DNA of 64,000 nucleotides, from positions 186,001-250,000 of the forward strand of contig JAXGRD010000001.1 of the NCBI GenBank assembly GCA_040766105.1. Direction: 5' to 3'. This document shows positions 51,741 through 60,378 of the stretch, in pieces (positions within the stretch are counted from its first letter, which is position 1; every line of letters begins with the position of its first letter). A program made the position numbers and the translations under genes. The notes under the pieces were generated by a model. The model saw only the letters and a program-made list of their open reading frames with translations, was not told the origin of the DNA and ran no database searches. This stretch comes from JAXGRD01 sp040766105 (GTDB taxonomy: Bacteria; Bacillota; Clostridia; Peptostreptococcales; Anaerovoracaceae).

Positions 51741-53132
51741 TTATAATCTGATCTTCTTAATGATCTGAACAAACTCCTTGTTGCTTCTGGTGTGGGCCAA
51801 GTTGTCGATGATCAGCTCCGTAACCTCCTGGGTATCGCTGTTGCCCAAGGCACGTCGCATGTACCAAATGGCCTCCATCTCCTCCTGATTCATGAGAAGA
51901 TCCTCTCTTCTGGTTCCGGACATGTTCAAGTTCAATGCCGGGAAGATTCTCTTCTCGGAAAGCCTTCTGTCTAAATGAAGCTCCATATTACCTGTACCCT
52001 TGAACTCCTCAAATATAACATCATCCATTCGGCTGCCCGTTTCCACCAAGGCCGTGGCCAAAATTGTGATGCTTCCCCCCTCTTCCATGTTTCTTGCCGC
52101 GCCGAAGAACTTCTTGGGCTTGTAGAGTGCCGAGGGGTCTAGGCCGCCGGAGAGGGTTCTGCCGGACGGAGGAACTACCAAGTTGTATGCCCTTGCCAGT
52201 CTGGTGATGCTGTCCAGCAAGATTACCACGTCCTTCCCCTGCTCCACCAACCTTTGGGCTCTGGAGAGTACCATCTCCGCCACCTTTACATGGTGTTGGG
52301 GTTGTTCATCAAATGTGGAATAGATTACTTCTCCGCCGATGAGGGAGCGCTTCATGTCGGTCACTTCCTCCGGTCTTTCGTCTATGAGAAGAACCATCAT
52401 CTCCACCTGAGGATATTTTTTTTCTATGCTGTTAGCGATTTTCTTGAGAAGAACCGTTTTTCCCGCTTTGGGTGCCGCAACAATGAGACCTCGCTGTCCC
52501 TTTCCGATGGGGGCAACCAAGTCTATCAGTCGCATGGACAGGTCGCGACTGTCCCCTTCCAAGGAAATTCTTTCGTTGGGGAAGATGGGGGTCAGTTGGT
52601 CAAAATCCGGTCTTCTTCTCGCGGCTCCCGGCTCGTCACCGTTGACGGTGGTGACATAGAGGAGGGCTCCAAACTTTTCTCCCTGATTGGGCAGTCTGGA
52701 GATGCCGTTGATTTTATCTCCGGTCTTTAAGTTAAATCTGCGAATCTGCGCCGGACTGACATAAATATCTTTGTCGCTGGTGAGAAAGTTGTTGAAACGA
52801 AGGAATCCGAAGCCGCCTTCCGCCAGTTCCAGAATACCTTCCACAGGAGGACGGTCTTCTCGATATTCCTGGGTCTTCTCCGCCTTTGGCCCTTCCGTCT
52901 CTTCCTCGGCCACCGCTTCTTCCTTTACCTCCGGCTTTTTCGTCTTCGGCCTTCCCGGTCGCCTCTTTTCCGGCGCCTTCTTCTCTTCCGCCGCCTCTTC
53001 TTCCAAGGACAGCAAGGCCTGAATCAGCTCCGCCTTTTTCAGCTTGTAATACTCGGGAATGCCAACCGCCTTGGCCACTTCCTTCAATTCACCGATTTTC
53101 TTCGATTTCAAAATATTTTCGTCCATACTCAC
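51741..53132 (-). CDS. rho: Transcription termination factor Rho
   Basis: A 463-residue Rho. N-terminal helical Rho_N domain, then a charged linker (residues 45-95) with AT-hook-like KRRPGRPKTKKP and alternating acidic repeats, the RNA-binding cold-shock domain (ILELAEGGFGFLRFNNFLT), and the hexamer ATPase: Walker A APKAGKTVLL, LIDERPEEVTD, the Q/R loops. The GTG at 53132 has GAAGG well spaced; an ATG six bases inside is the alternative. Confidence 0.96.
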   Translation of the reverse strand: MSMDENILKSKKIGELKEVAKAVGIPEYYKLKKAELIQALLSLEEEAAEEKKAPEKRRPGRPKTKKPEVKEEAVAEEETEGPKAEKTQEYREDRPPVEGILELAEGGFGFLRFNNFLTSDKDIYVSPAQIRRFNLKTGDKINGISRLPNQGEKFGALLYVTTVNGDEPGAARRRPDFDQLTPIFPNERISLEGDSRDLSMRLIDLVAPIGKGQRGLIVAAPKAGKTVLLKKIANSIEKKYPQVEMMVLLIDERPEEVTDMKRSLIGGEVIYSTFDEQPQHHVKVAEMVLSRAQRLVEQGKDVVILLDSITRLARAYNLVVPPSGRTLSGGLDPSALYKPKKFFGAARNMEEGGSITILATALVETGSRMDDVIFEEFKGTGNMELHLDRRLSEKRIFPALNLNMSGTRREDLLMNQEEMEAIWYMRRALGNSDTQEVTELIIDNLAHTRSNKEFVQIIKKIRL

Positions 53133-53230
53133 ACAAAAAGACCTTCGTCTCCCCCTTCGCCTATCTATTCAGTTTCCACATACATATTGAAAAAACAAGA
53201 TTTGAAACACTCGACTGGAATGTCGGTTTC

Positions 53231-53259
53231 ATTATATATCCATTTCCACTAATTGTAAA
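53231..53259 (-). promoter_or_regulatory. Promoter of the rho operon
   Basis: Minus-strand TTTACA (53259-53254), a 17-base spacer and TATAAT (53236-53231), leaving a leader of about 90 bases before rho, long enough for the autogenous control known for rho genes. Confidence 0.7.
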
Positions 53260-53276
53260 TAGTGTTGTGTTTTCAA

Positions 53277-53305
53277 TAGACACTCTCCCTCCTTTCCTTT
53301 ATACT
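53277..53305 (+). promoter_or_regulatory. Promoter of the stand-alone diiron protein gene
   Basis: TAGACA, a 17-base spacer and TATACT; predicted start about 18 bases before the ATG at 53330, with AAGGAGA between. Confidence 0.7.
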
Positions 53306-53329
53306 AAGAAAAAAGGAAGGAGAATGACT

Positions 53330-54031
53330 ATGGTTTATCAGATGACAGATAACATTTACGCTCTTGGGAAGACGATCATCAAACCGGAAAAAGAGTTTTC
53401 ATTTACCGCATATTTGATTAAAGGGGAGAAAAACATTCTCATCGATACCCTGCCCGAGAGATCCGCCGAAATGCTCATGGAGGAGTTGACCAAAATCCTG
53501 GATGGAGAAGGGCTGGATGTCCTCATCCTCAACCACGGAGAGTTGGACCACGCCGGAGCCGTTCCCACAGTGTTGGCCGCCTATCCAAATGTGGCAATCT
53601 ACTGTACCAAGGAATGCCAAGGAAATCTTGCCGAGCATCTGGATGCATCGTCATGTAACTTTGTGGCATCCGGAGACCAGCTGACTTTCGGCAACCTGAC
53701 CTTTCAATTTATCACCACACCGGGACTCCATTGGAACGACAACATGGTCACCTTCTTAAAGGAGGAGAAGATCTTGTTTTCTAACGACTTCTACGGTCAG
53801 TTTTCGGCAGCAGAGCCTCCTCTCGATGAGGATTACGGCGATGACAAGTTCATGGCAGGACTGGATGGCTATTACCAGAAAGTATTTGCCAACGCACACA
53901 AGGAGCAGCGCACCAACGCTTTGAAGGTCTTGGACCTACCCGTTTCCATGGTGGCACCGGGCCACGGCCTACTGATCAAAAAAATGTTGCAACCTACATT
54001 GGACTACTATCGAACAGAACTATCTCGTTAA
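53330..54031 (+). CDS. Metallo-beta-lactamase-fold diiron protein (flavodiiron-like, no flavodoxin domain)
   Basis: A 233-residue MBL protein. The metal motif is NHGELDHAG, i.e. HxExDH, the diiron form seen in flavodiiron O2/NO reductases rather than the HxHxDH of hydrolases; LFSNDFYGQF and APGHG supply the remaining ligands. Flavodiiron proteins have a C-terminal flavodoxin; here the gene ends after the MBL domain. It may sense or reduce O2 or NO with a separate electron donor. ATG 53330 fits AAGGAG spacing. Its end overlaps the convergent GGCT gene. Confidence 0.85.
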   Translation: MVYQMTDNIYALGKTIIKPEKEFSFTAYLIKGEKNILIDTLPERSAEMLMEELTKILDGEGLDVLILNHGELDHAGAVPTVLAAYPNVAIYCTKECQGNLAEHLDASSCNFVASGDQLTFGNLTFQFITTPGLHWNDNMVTFLKEEKILFSNDFYGQFSAAEPPLDEDYGDDKFMAGLDGYYQKVFANAHKEQRTNALKVLDLPVSMVAPGHGLLIKKMLQPTLDYYRTELSR

Positions 54032-55425
54032 TGGTTCCATTTTCCGCTTTTCAAGGAGCGCAGCTTTGTCTGCGCTTCTCTTTTTTCACGCATTTTTTCT
54101 CTTCGTGCTCTATCCTTCTCTTCTCGTCTTTCCTGGGATTCCAATATCCGCTTTGTCTCATTTTCTCCCCTCCCGATGACTTCCAAATACTTCTCCGACG
54201 GTTCCTGCTCCGCATGCCGATAATCTCCGGTCATGGTCATGGCAGGGATGCCTTGGAATATGGGAAGATTGGGCAGCTCCACGGCGTGTCTGTACCAATA
54301 CCCTTCTTGCTCTTGTATTTGCTCAAACTGCCCACGGGTAATCAAGTAGGCGCGGCCCAAGGTCTCGCCCTGTTTCCGATTCACATCCAGAAAGGCGACT
54401 CCCTTTCCACCCCAAGAGCCTGACGAATTGGCATAATATCGCTCGTAGGGCAATTGCAAGGCACAGGTGGCAAAGGGTTCTCCCTTGTCATCACAACCCT
54501 CATATTCGGAACCATTGGGGGCGGTTCCTCCCTGAATATAGCACAGGAAACGGGCGTAGCTTAGATTGGAGCCGTAGGTCACATACCAAACCCACTCTTC
54601 CTGGGAACCATAAGGCTGCTGAGACAGAGGAATCAGATTTTCTCTATTCACTTGCCCCATGTAGACGTATACAAAGACGTTGATCCACTCTCCAGATGCT
54701 GCGTGCACCTGACTCCGCACCCTTCGGTACAAGGAGCCTTCTCCCTCCAGTCGGTCCAGCGCCCTCAAAGTTTCCTCATCCACCTTGTAGACCTCGCCCA
54801 ACACCATGCCTCTGTGAGACGGTTTAATTCCCGGATATGACCCTAAATCGTAAAGGGCATAGCCATGTAAGGTCGCTCTTCCTTGGAACTCCGCATAGCC
54901 GGCTTCCTCCAAAAGATAGTGATTGTATCGACCTTTCAAAAGGGTTCCGTATACAAAGACCGGGTATGTCATGAGCTTTCGGTACAGGGCAGTAAAGGTC
55001 GGGTGAAAATGCGGATGCTTCCTTACAAAAATCTCCGACCCTCCCTCTTTCAAAATCTTTGCGGCATCATCGACCCCATCAAATCCATGCCCGTCAAACT
55101 TTCTTCCCATAGACGCCGTCAGCCCACGCCGTAGGCTGTCCTCCAGCTGCGCCACCTGGATGCCTTCCGGAATTCCTCTCAGAAAGGCCTTCATGAGAAG
55201 AGCCGTACACAAGTATGTAGGCGTATAGTAATAGTCTATCCTTGCATCGGAAGGAACTCCCTTGGGATTGATATAGCTAAAGTTTCCGTTTTCTTCCTGA
55301 AAGTCCATGATAGTCCGCAAGGTTTGGCCGTTGGCCTCTGCCTTTAGCGCCTTTCTCAGCATGTCTGTTTGTTTTAGCATAACGTCGAAGTCGAGTTCCG
55401 TGTCTTTAAATCTCTTTAATATCAT
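54028..55425 (-). CDS. Protein with two gamma-glutamylcyclotransferase-like domains
   Basis: A 465-residue protein. Residues 1-150 are helical, unassigned. Residues 152-260 are a GGCT/AIG2-like domain: VFVYGTLLKGRYNHYLLEEA and VYKVDEETLRALDRLEGEG with the catalytic glutamate. Residues 280-405 are a second copy, WYVTYGSNLSYARFLCYIQG. The last 45 residues are a basic coiled coil. GGCT domains release 5-oxoproline from gamma-glutamyl compounds. The arrangement is unusual; substrate unknown. AAAGGAGG precedes the ATG. Confidence 0.8.
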   Translation of the reverse strand: MILKRFKDTELDFDVMLKQTDMLRKALKAEANGQTLRTIMDFQEENGNFSYINPKGVPSDARIDYYYTPTYLCTALLMKAFLRGIPEGIQVAQLEDSLRRGLTASMGRKFDGHGFDGVDDAAKILKEGGSEIFVRKHPHFHPTFTALYRKLMTYPVFVYGTLLKGRYNHYLLEEAGYAEFQGRATLHGYALYDLGSYPGIKPSHRGMVLGEVYKVDEETLRALDRLEGEGSLYRRVRSQVHAASGEWINVFVYVYMGQVNRENLIPLSQQPYGSQEEWVWYVTYGSNLSYARFLCYIQGGTAPNGSEYEGCDDKGEPFATCALQLPYERYYANSSGSWGGKGVAFLDVNRKQGETLGRAYLITRGQFEQIQEQEGYWYRHAVELPNLPIFQGIPAMTMTGDYRHAEQEPSEKYLEVIGRGENETKRILESQERREEKDRARREKMREKREAQTKLRSLKSGKWNH

Positions 55426-55511
55426 AGGTTAGCCTCCTTTGGTTCTAATGTTAACTTATGATTGAATTTTACCACATTATTGAGATTCCAATTGGGAACT
55501 CGGTTCCCCAT

Positions 55512-56438
55512 TTATTTGTACTCCACATTTTCAATCGCGAGAATCTGGCCTTTTCGAACAACGTACTCCTCTCCTTCTTCGCTGAAGATTCTAATCACAC
55601 CACCTTCTGAGTGCACGCCGGCGTTCTCTATCTCGAGAGGCACTATCTCACCATCTTTGACAAAGCGAATGGATTTTACCATGCGTAGTTTGGTGGCAAA
55701 CAGGATTTTGGCCTCTATATCATCTGTGCTCAGGGCCACCTGTTCATCTCGAAATTGATTGCCTATCCGTTCCAAGCACTCTACCATATCATCCGGCAAT
55801 TGTTCCTTTACCTTTTCCTTCCCATAGTCACTCAGCTGTCCGTAGATGCGGCCCACCATATAAATATAGCTGTCAGCCAGAACAGAATCCTTCGTACTCT
55901 CGAGAAGAGAAGTGGTCATGAGAAGAACCTCCGACAGATTCAAAGGAAGGAACACAGGGTGCAAGGTAGACACGTAGGAGCGATGTCCCCTCTCCCGTTC
56001 TTCTTGCACTCTGATGTAACTCCCCATCAGTTCTATTCCATCTATAAGAGCCAGCAAATCCGCACGAATGGTGTCTTCCGAGAACCCAAATTTCTCGCAA
56101 ATCTCTCCCACCGAATGGGGACTGTGCAAAAACTTAGCAATTTCCAACTGGCGAATGGTCGGATTGGTGATGGGAGTAATATCTACCCATTGGGACTGAC
56201 TAACATCTTCGCCTAGGAACTCGTAAAAGTCCAGGGCCAACTTTCTAGGCAAAATTTTATCTCTTTTGGTTGTTAGCACATAGTTGTCCAAGAGACCGAT
56301 GATGGTTTTCTCTTCCTTCTCATTCTTTATTCCTTCCCCCATATTCCCCAACGCTCGTCTCTGGTTTGGGGTTCTAGGCTCGCTACTTTCAAACTCCTTT
56401 AACTTCGCTAGATAAAAATCTTTGTTATTTTGATCCAT
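55512..56438 (-). CDS. HTH/WYL-like transcriptional regulator
   Basis: A 308-residue protein. A central helix-turn-helix, HSVGEICEKFGFSEDTIRADL, is followed by a C-terminal region with beta-rich segments (ILFATKLRMVKSIRFVKDGEI and GQILAIENVEYK) that look like a WYL-type sensor domain. The assignment is by pattern only. ATG 56438 follows AGGAGGAG. Monocistronic; target unknown. Confidence 0.65.
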   Translation of the reverse strand: MDQNNKDFYLAKLKEFESSEPRTPNQRRALGNMGEGIKNEKEEKTIIGLLDNYVLTTKRDKILPRKLALDFYEFLGEDVSQSQWVDITPITNPTIRQLEIAKFLHSPHSVGEICEKFGFSEDTIRADLLALIDGIELMGSYIRVQEERERGHRSYVSTLHPVFLPLNLSEVLLMTTSLLESTKDSVLADSYIYMVGRIYGQLSDYGKEKVKEQLPDDMVECLERIGNQFRDEQVALSTDDIEAKILFATKLRMVKSIRFVKDGEIVPLEIENAGVHSEGGVIRIFSEEGEEYVVRKGQILAIENVEYK

Positions 56439-56493
56439 TCTTCCACTCCTCCTCTTCCCATTATACATGTCTATGCATGAAGGTAAAATGTCC

Positions 56494-56732
56494 GGTCACC
56501 CGAAATGGTGCCTTTTTGCCAATTTTTCGCCCTTCCTGTCACCATCACCCATCCATTCAACCATCAACATCAACTTCTTCTCCTCCATAACCCCGTCCAC
56601 CTCCGATTCTCCACATCGGCTCCGCATTCTTATTTATCGTTCAGCATAATTATATAGTTTCCCCGCCAATGTCCGTTTCCGTGGTGACAGATCCCCCCAT
56701 TTCACCACCGATTGTCACCATTTCGGGCGACC
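56494..56732. repeat. MITE-like inverted-repeat element C (239 bp)
   Basis: Terminal repeats GGTCACCCGAAATGGTG (56494-56510) and CACCATTTCGGGCGACC (56716-56732) are complementary at 16 of 17 positions. The repeats resemble those of element A at 43810. No gene inside; upstream of the HTH-regulator gene and downstream of hbd. Confidence 0.75.
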
Positions 56733-56760
56733 GCCAATCTACCATCACCAACACCATCGC

Positions 56761-56785
56761 AAAAGACCGCCCTCGGGCGGTCTTT
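56761..56785 (-). terminator. Rho-independent terminator of hbd
   Basis: AAAGACCGCC (56762-56771) and GGCGGTCTTT (56776-56785) with a four-base loop; a T-run ends the minus-strand stem. Sixteen bases after the hbd stop. Confidence 0.9.
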
Positions 56786-56801
56786 CCAATCCAATTCAAT
56801 C

Positions 56802-57650
56802 CTACTTGTTGTATACGAAGAATCCTTCGCCGGTCTTCATGCCCAACTTGTTTCCGCGCACCATCTTTCGAAGAAGTGTGTGTGCTCTGTACTTGGGATC
56901 GCCGAACTCTTCATAGAGAACGTCCATGATTGCCAGGCAAACATCCAGTCCAACCAAGTCACCCAAAGCCAAGGGTCCCATGGGGTGGTTTGCACCAAGC
57001 TTCATCGCATTGTCGATGCCCTCTGCATCAGCCACGCCGTCAGCCAAAATGCCGATTGCTTCGTTGATCATGGGTATTAGGATTCTGTTTACTACGAATC
57101 CGGGAGCCTCTGCAACCTCAACAGGTGTCTTCTTCAGAGCAGCTGTCAGCTCCAGGATGGTGTCTCTTGTCTCATCGGAGGTGGTCAATCCCTTGATGAT
57201 TTCTACCAACTTCATGGCAGGAACCGGGTTAAAGAAGTGCATTCCCACAACCTTGTCCGGTCTCTTTGTAGCAGCAGCGATTTCCGTAATGGACAGAGAA
57301 GATGTGTTTGTAGCCAAAATGGTTTCCGGCTTGCAAAGCTCATCCAGTTCTGCAAAGAGAGCCTTTTTCGCTTCACGATCTTCCGTAGCCGCTTCTATGA
57401 TTAGATCTGCGTCCTTAACGATGGAGATATCTGTGGATCCCTGGATTCTTCCCAAGATCTCATTTTTCTCCTCTTCCGTGATTTTCTCTCTGGCAACCAT
57501 CTTTTCCAAGTTCTTAGTCACCTTTGCGATACCACCGTCTACGGAAGTCTGTCTTCTTGCACGCAGCACAACTTCATAACCGTTCTGAGCCAAAACCTGA
57601 ATGATTCCGGCACCCATTGTACCTGTACCCAATACTCCAATTTTCTTCAT
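56802..57650 (-). CDS. hbd: 3-hydroxybutyryl-CoA dehydrogenase
   Basis: A 282-residue dehydrogenase reducing acetoacetyl-CoA to 3-hydroxybutyryl-CoA. NAD-binding GVLGTGTMGAGIIQVLAQ at the N-terminus, catalytic histidine in VVGMHFFNPVPAMKLVE, and PGFVVNRILIPMINEA. It is the second step of butyrate formation, after the thiolase at 9.2 kb. AAGGAGG precedes the ATG. Expressed alone. Confidence 0.96.
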   Translation of the reverse strand: MKKIGVLGTGTMGAGIIQVLAQNGYEVVLRARRQTSVDGGIAKVTKNLEKMVAREKITEEEKNEILGRIQGSTDISIVKDADLIIEAATEDREAKKALFAELDELCKPETILATNTSSLSITEIAAATKRPDKVVGMHFFNPVPAMKLVEIIKGLTTSDETRDTILELTAALKKTPVEVAEAPGFVVNRILIPMINEAIGILADGVADAEGIDNAMKLGANHPMGPLALGDLVGLDVCLAIMDVLYEEFGDPKYRAHTLLRKMVRGNKLGMKTGEGFFVYNK

Positions 57651-57739
57651 GTATCATTCCTCCTTACCACAAACTGTATTTAATAATTCCGCAAGCAGTC
57701 TATATTATAGCACAAAAAGTCTGAATCAAAATTCTGAAT

Positions 57740-58675
57740 TTATTTTTTGACCGCTAAATTGGAATCGTTCTTCACAATTTCCGTTAGGGAACTTGCCAAA
57801 CCGGCGATTCCCTGAATCTCCGACGGGATAATAATCTTCGTTGCCTTTCCGTCGGCGGCGGCCTTAAATGCCTCCATGCTCTTCAGCGCCAAGACCTCCT
57901 GATTGGGTTGTGCCGCTACCAGCAACTTCAAGCTTTCTGCCGTTGCCTTCTGCACCATCATAATCGCTTCCGCTTCCCCCTCCGCTTGACGAATGGTGGA
58001 CTGCTTCTTTCCTTCCGCTTCCAAAATGGCGGATTCCTTGTTTCCTTCCGCTACCAGCACCAGAGATTGCTTCTGCCCCTCCGCTCGGAGAATGGCCTCC
58101 CTCTTCTCTCGCTCGGCACGCATCTGCTTTTCCATGGCCTCTTGAATCTCACGAGGGGGATCGATGTTCTTGACCTCCACTCGATTGATCTTGATGCCCC
58201 AGGGATCCGTGGCTTCATCTAGGACGATTCTAATCTTGCTGTTGATGGTATCTCTACTGGTGAGGGTGCTGTCCAACTCCAAGTCTCCGATGATGTTTCG
58301 AAGGGTGGTTGCCGCCAGGTTTTCAATGGCGGACATGGGGTTCTCCGCTCCATAGGTGTAGAGCTTCGGGTCCGTAATTTGAAAGTATATGACCGTATCT
58401 ATGTTGATGGTTACGTTGTCCTTGGTGATAACAGGCTGGGGTGGAAAGTCCACCACGTGTTCCTTGAGAGACACCTTTTTTGCTACCTTGTCGATGAGGG
58501 GCACCTTAAAGTGAAGACCCGTCTGCCACGTCATTCTGTACGCCCCCAGCCGCTCAATGACAAAGGCGTTGGCCTGGGGAACGATCCTGATGTTGCTGAC
58601 AATGAGCCACAGGAGGACAATAATGATAATCAATACGATAATCGTGTTGGAAATAAATAATGAAACTTCCGGCAT
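57740..58675 (-). CDS. SPFH/Band-7 membrane protein (QmcA-like)
   Basis: A 311-residue protein: one N-terminal transmembrane helix (NTIIVLIIIIVLLWLIV), the SPFH domain (IVPQANAFVIERLGAY to NIDPPREIQEAMEKQ), and an Ala/Glu-rich coiled coil. Such proteins form membrane microdomain scaffolds or bind membrane proteases. It is downstream of the NfeD-like gene, a classical pair. AAGGAG precedes the ATG. Last gene of a five-gene operon. Confidence 0.92.
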   Translation of the reverse strand: MPEVSLFISNTIIVLIIIIVLLWLIVSNIRIVPQANAFVIERLGAYRMTWQTGLHFKVPLIDKVAKKVSLKEHVVDFPPQPVITKDNVTINIDTVIYFQITDPKLYTYGAENPMSAIENLAATTLRNIIGDLELDSTLTSRDTINSKIRIVLDEATDPWGIKINRVEVKNIDPPREIQEAMEKQMRAEREKREAILRAEGQKQSLVLVAEGNKESAILEAEGKKQSTIRQAEGEAEAIMMVQKATAESLKLLVAAQPNQEVLALKSMEAFKAAADGKATKIIIPSEIQGIAGLASSLTEIVKNDSNLAVKK

Positions 58676-58700
58676 GAAAATCTCCTTTCGTTTTCTTAAA

Positions 58701-59150
58701 TTATTCTACGATTAGCTTAACACCTTCCACCTTGGCGATGGTAACTTCGCAGCCAACGGGAAAAACTTTTTCCCCGTCCAAGGGAAGGGCAATCCAGGTC
58801 AGTCCGTTGACACGCACTTCCCCCGACTCCAGACGTCGAACTTCTTTGGTAACCTTAGCCTTTTTCCCGATGAGAGCGTCTACATTGGTCCTCTCTTTTC
58901 CCACACGCATGCGCTTGATTAAAATGGGTCTGGTGAAGATGAGAAGAACAATTGAGACCACTAGGAAGATGACCACTTGCATGCCAATTCCTGCACCCAA
59001 GAGGGCGGCAACTGCAGCCGCAAGAGCACCGGCAACAAACCAAAGAGTGATGAGACTGGGTGTAGCCGCCTCAATCAAAGCTAAAATCACGGCGACAATC
59101 ACCCACACGAGAGCAATATTCATGGTAAAGCCAAATAATGTAACATCCAT
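58701..59150 (-). CDS. NfeD-family membrane protein
   Basis: A 149-residue protein with about three to four helices and a C-terminal OB-like domain, DALIGKKAKVTKEVRRLESG then VRVNGLTWIALP. Short NfeD proteins pair with SPFH proteins in membrane quality control. Starts two bases before the MFS stop end and is 25 bases from the SPFH gene. Confidence 0.92.
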   Translation of the reverse strand: MDVTLFGFTMNIALVWVIVAVILALIEAATPSLITLWFVAGALAAAVAALLGAGIGMQVVIFLVVSIVLLIFTRPILIKRMRVGKERTNVDALIGKKAKVTKEVRRLESGEVRVNGLTWIALPLDGEKVFPVGCEVTIAKVEGVKLIVE

Positions 59151-59151
59151 A

Positions 59152-60363
59152 TCAATCCCTCTTTTCTCCTTTTTTGCGGATGATGGTTGCTAATATATAG
59201 TTTATCACAGAAATGACCATTGCACCAATAAACACCCAGATATATCCGTTGGTTCCCCCTGTGTACCATGCCCATCCTGCCAGAAGGGGGATGCACATGG
59301 AGACCACATGATCCATACTCTGTCCCGTGGACAAGGTTCTGGCAACCTCCGATGTGTTGACGGAAAGCCGCTTCACATAGGTGGCCCGCGCCATGACCGC
59401 TGACTCCATCAGCTTATCCGCCAAATAGCATATGGCAACGATGACCAAGGCAACGGAAAAAGAGAATGTCAATTTCGCAAAGGCAAAGCCGATGCAGGCG
59501 ACAAACATGATGATGGCTTCCAATTGGAGGGCATAGCCCTCACCCCGTCGGTCGATGAGGCGACCGAACCAAGGCTTAAATCCTAAGTTGATGATGCAGA
59601 CCACGAAGAACAAGCCGGTGATGGTGGTCACAGGCTGGTCGTAGATATCGATGATGAGCCAGGGAACGAAGGTGATGGTTATCTGCTTTCGTGCCCCATT
59701 GATAATCTGCAACACATAATAGAGAGAAAACTCCCGACGGAAGACGAATCGCTTCTTGCTGACAATCTTTTGCTGTCCTCTTCCCATAAAGAGAAAGAGG
59801 ATGCCTGCCGTAATCATGGCACAGCCGGAAAAGGTAAAAATCGTCCCATAGGTGATTTCTACAAACTGATAAATTAAGTAAAGGACGCCGCTGGCGACGA
59901 TGATGGAAAAACTGCCCAAGGCCTGGACCTGACCCAGACGCTCGCCGAATTTTTCTCCCTTGGCAAAGCTCATGGCAATGGTGTTGCTCAGGGGCATGTA
60001 CAAATGCTGTCCCGTGCTGTAAATGACCAATGTAACCAAAACCAGGGAAAACACATTGGGTACCATCCCAAAAAACAACAGGCCGATTCCGCCCACAATG
60101 TTTGCCAAGGCGGCAATGCGAATATCCCCCAGACTGTTGAGGGCTCCGATGAGCACCACCGTCAATAAGCCGGGTAACTCCCTGGGCGCCTCCAAGTAGG
60201 ATCTTTGCATCACTGTAAAGTCCAAATCCTCGTATAGACGATTGGCCAGAGATGTACTCTCTACCGCCGCAACCGCACCTAAGAGAACGCTGATAATGAG
60301 AAACAGAAATAGATCATGAGAAACCGTCCACTTCCCGATGGTAATCATTTTTTGTTCTTTCAA
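59152..60363 (-). CDS. Major facilitator superfamily transporter
   Basis: A 403-residue protein of about twelve helices. Family marks: STSLANRLYEDLDF after helix 1, WFGRLIDRRGEGYALQLEA (the loop between helices 8 and 9), and ATYVKRLSVNTSEVARTLST. TTG start at 60363 has AAGGAGGGG at eight bases; an ATG at 60348 is the alternative. Substrate unknown. It lies between AEC-type and NfeD genes in a tight operon. Confidence 0.88.
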   Translation of the reverse strand: MKEQKMITIGKWTVSHDLFLFLIISVLLGAVAAVESTSLANRLYEDLDFTVMQRSYLEAPRELPGLLTVVLIGALNSLGDIRIAALANIVGGIGLLFFGMVPNVFSLVLVTLVIYSTGQHLYMPLSNTIAMSFAKGEKFGERLGQVQALGSFSIIVASGVLYLIYQFVEITYGTIFTFSGCAMITAGILFLFMGRGQQKIVSKKRFVFRREFSLYYVLQIINGARKQITITFVPWLIIDIYDQPVTTITGLFFVVCIINLGFKPWFGRLIDRRGEGYALQLEAIIMFVACIGFAFAKLTFSFSVALVIVAICYLADKLMESAVMARATYVKRLSVNTSEVARTLSTGQSMDHVVSMCIPLLAGWAWYTGGTNGYIWVFIGAMVISVINYILATIIRKKGEKRD

Positions 60364-60378
60364 CCGTCACCCCTCCTT

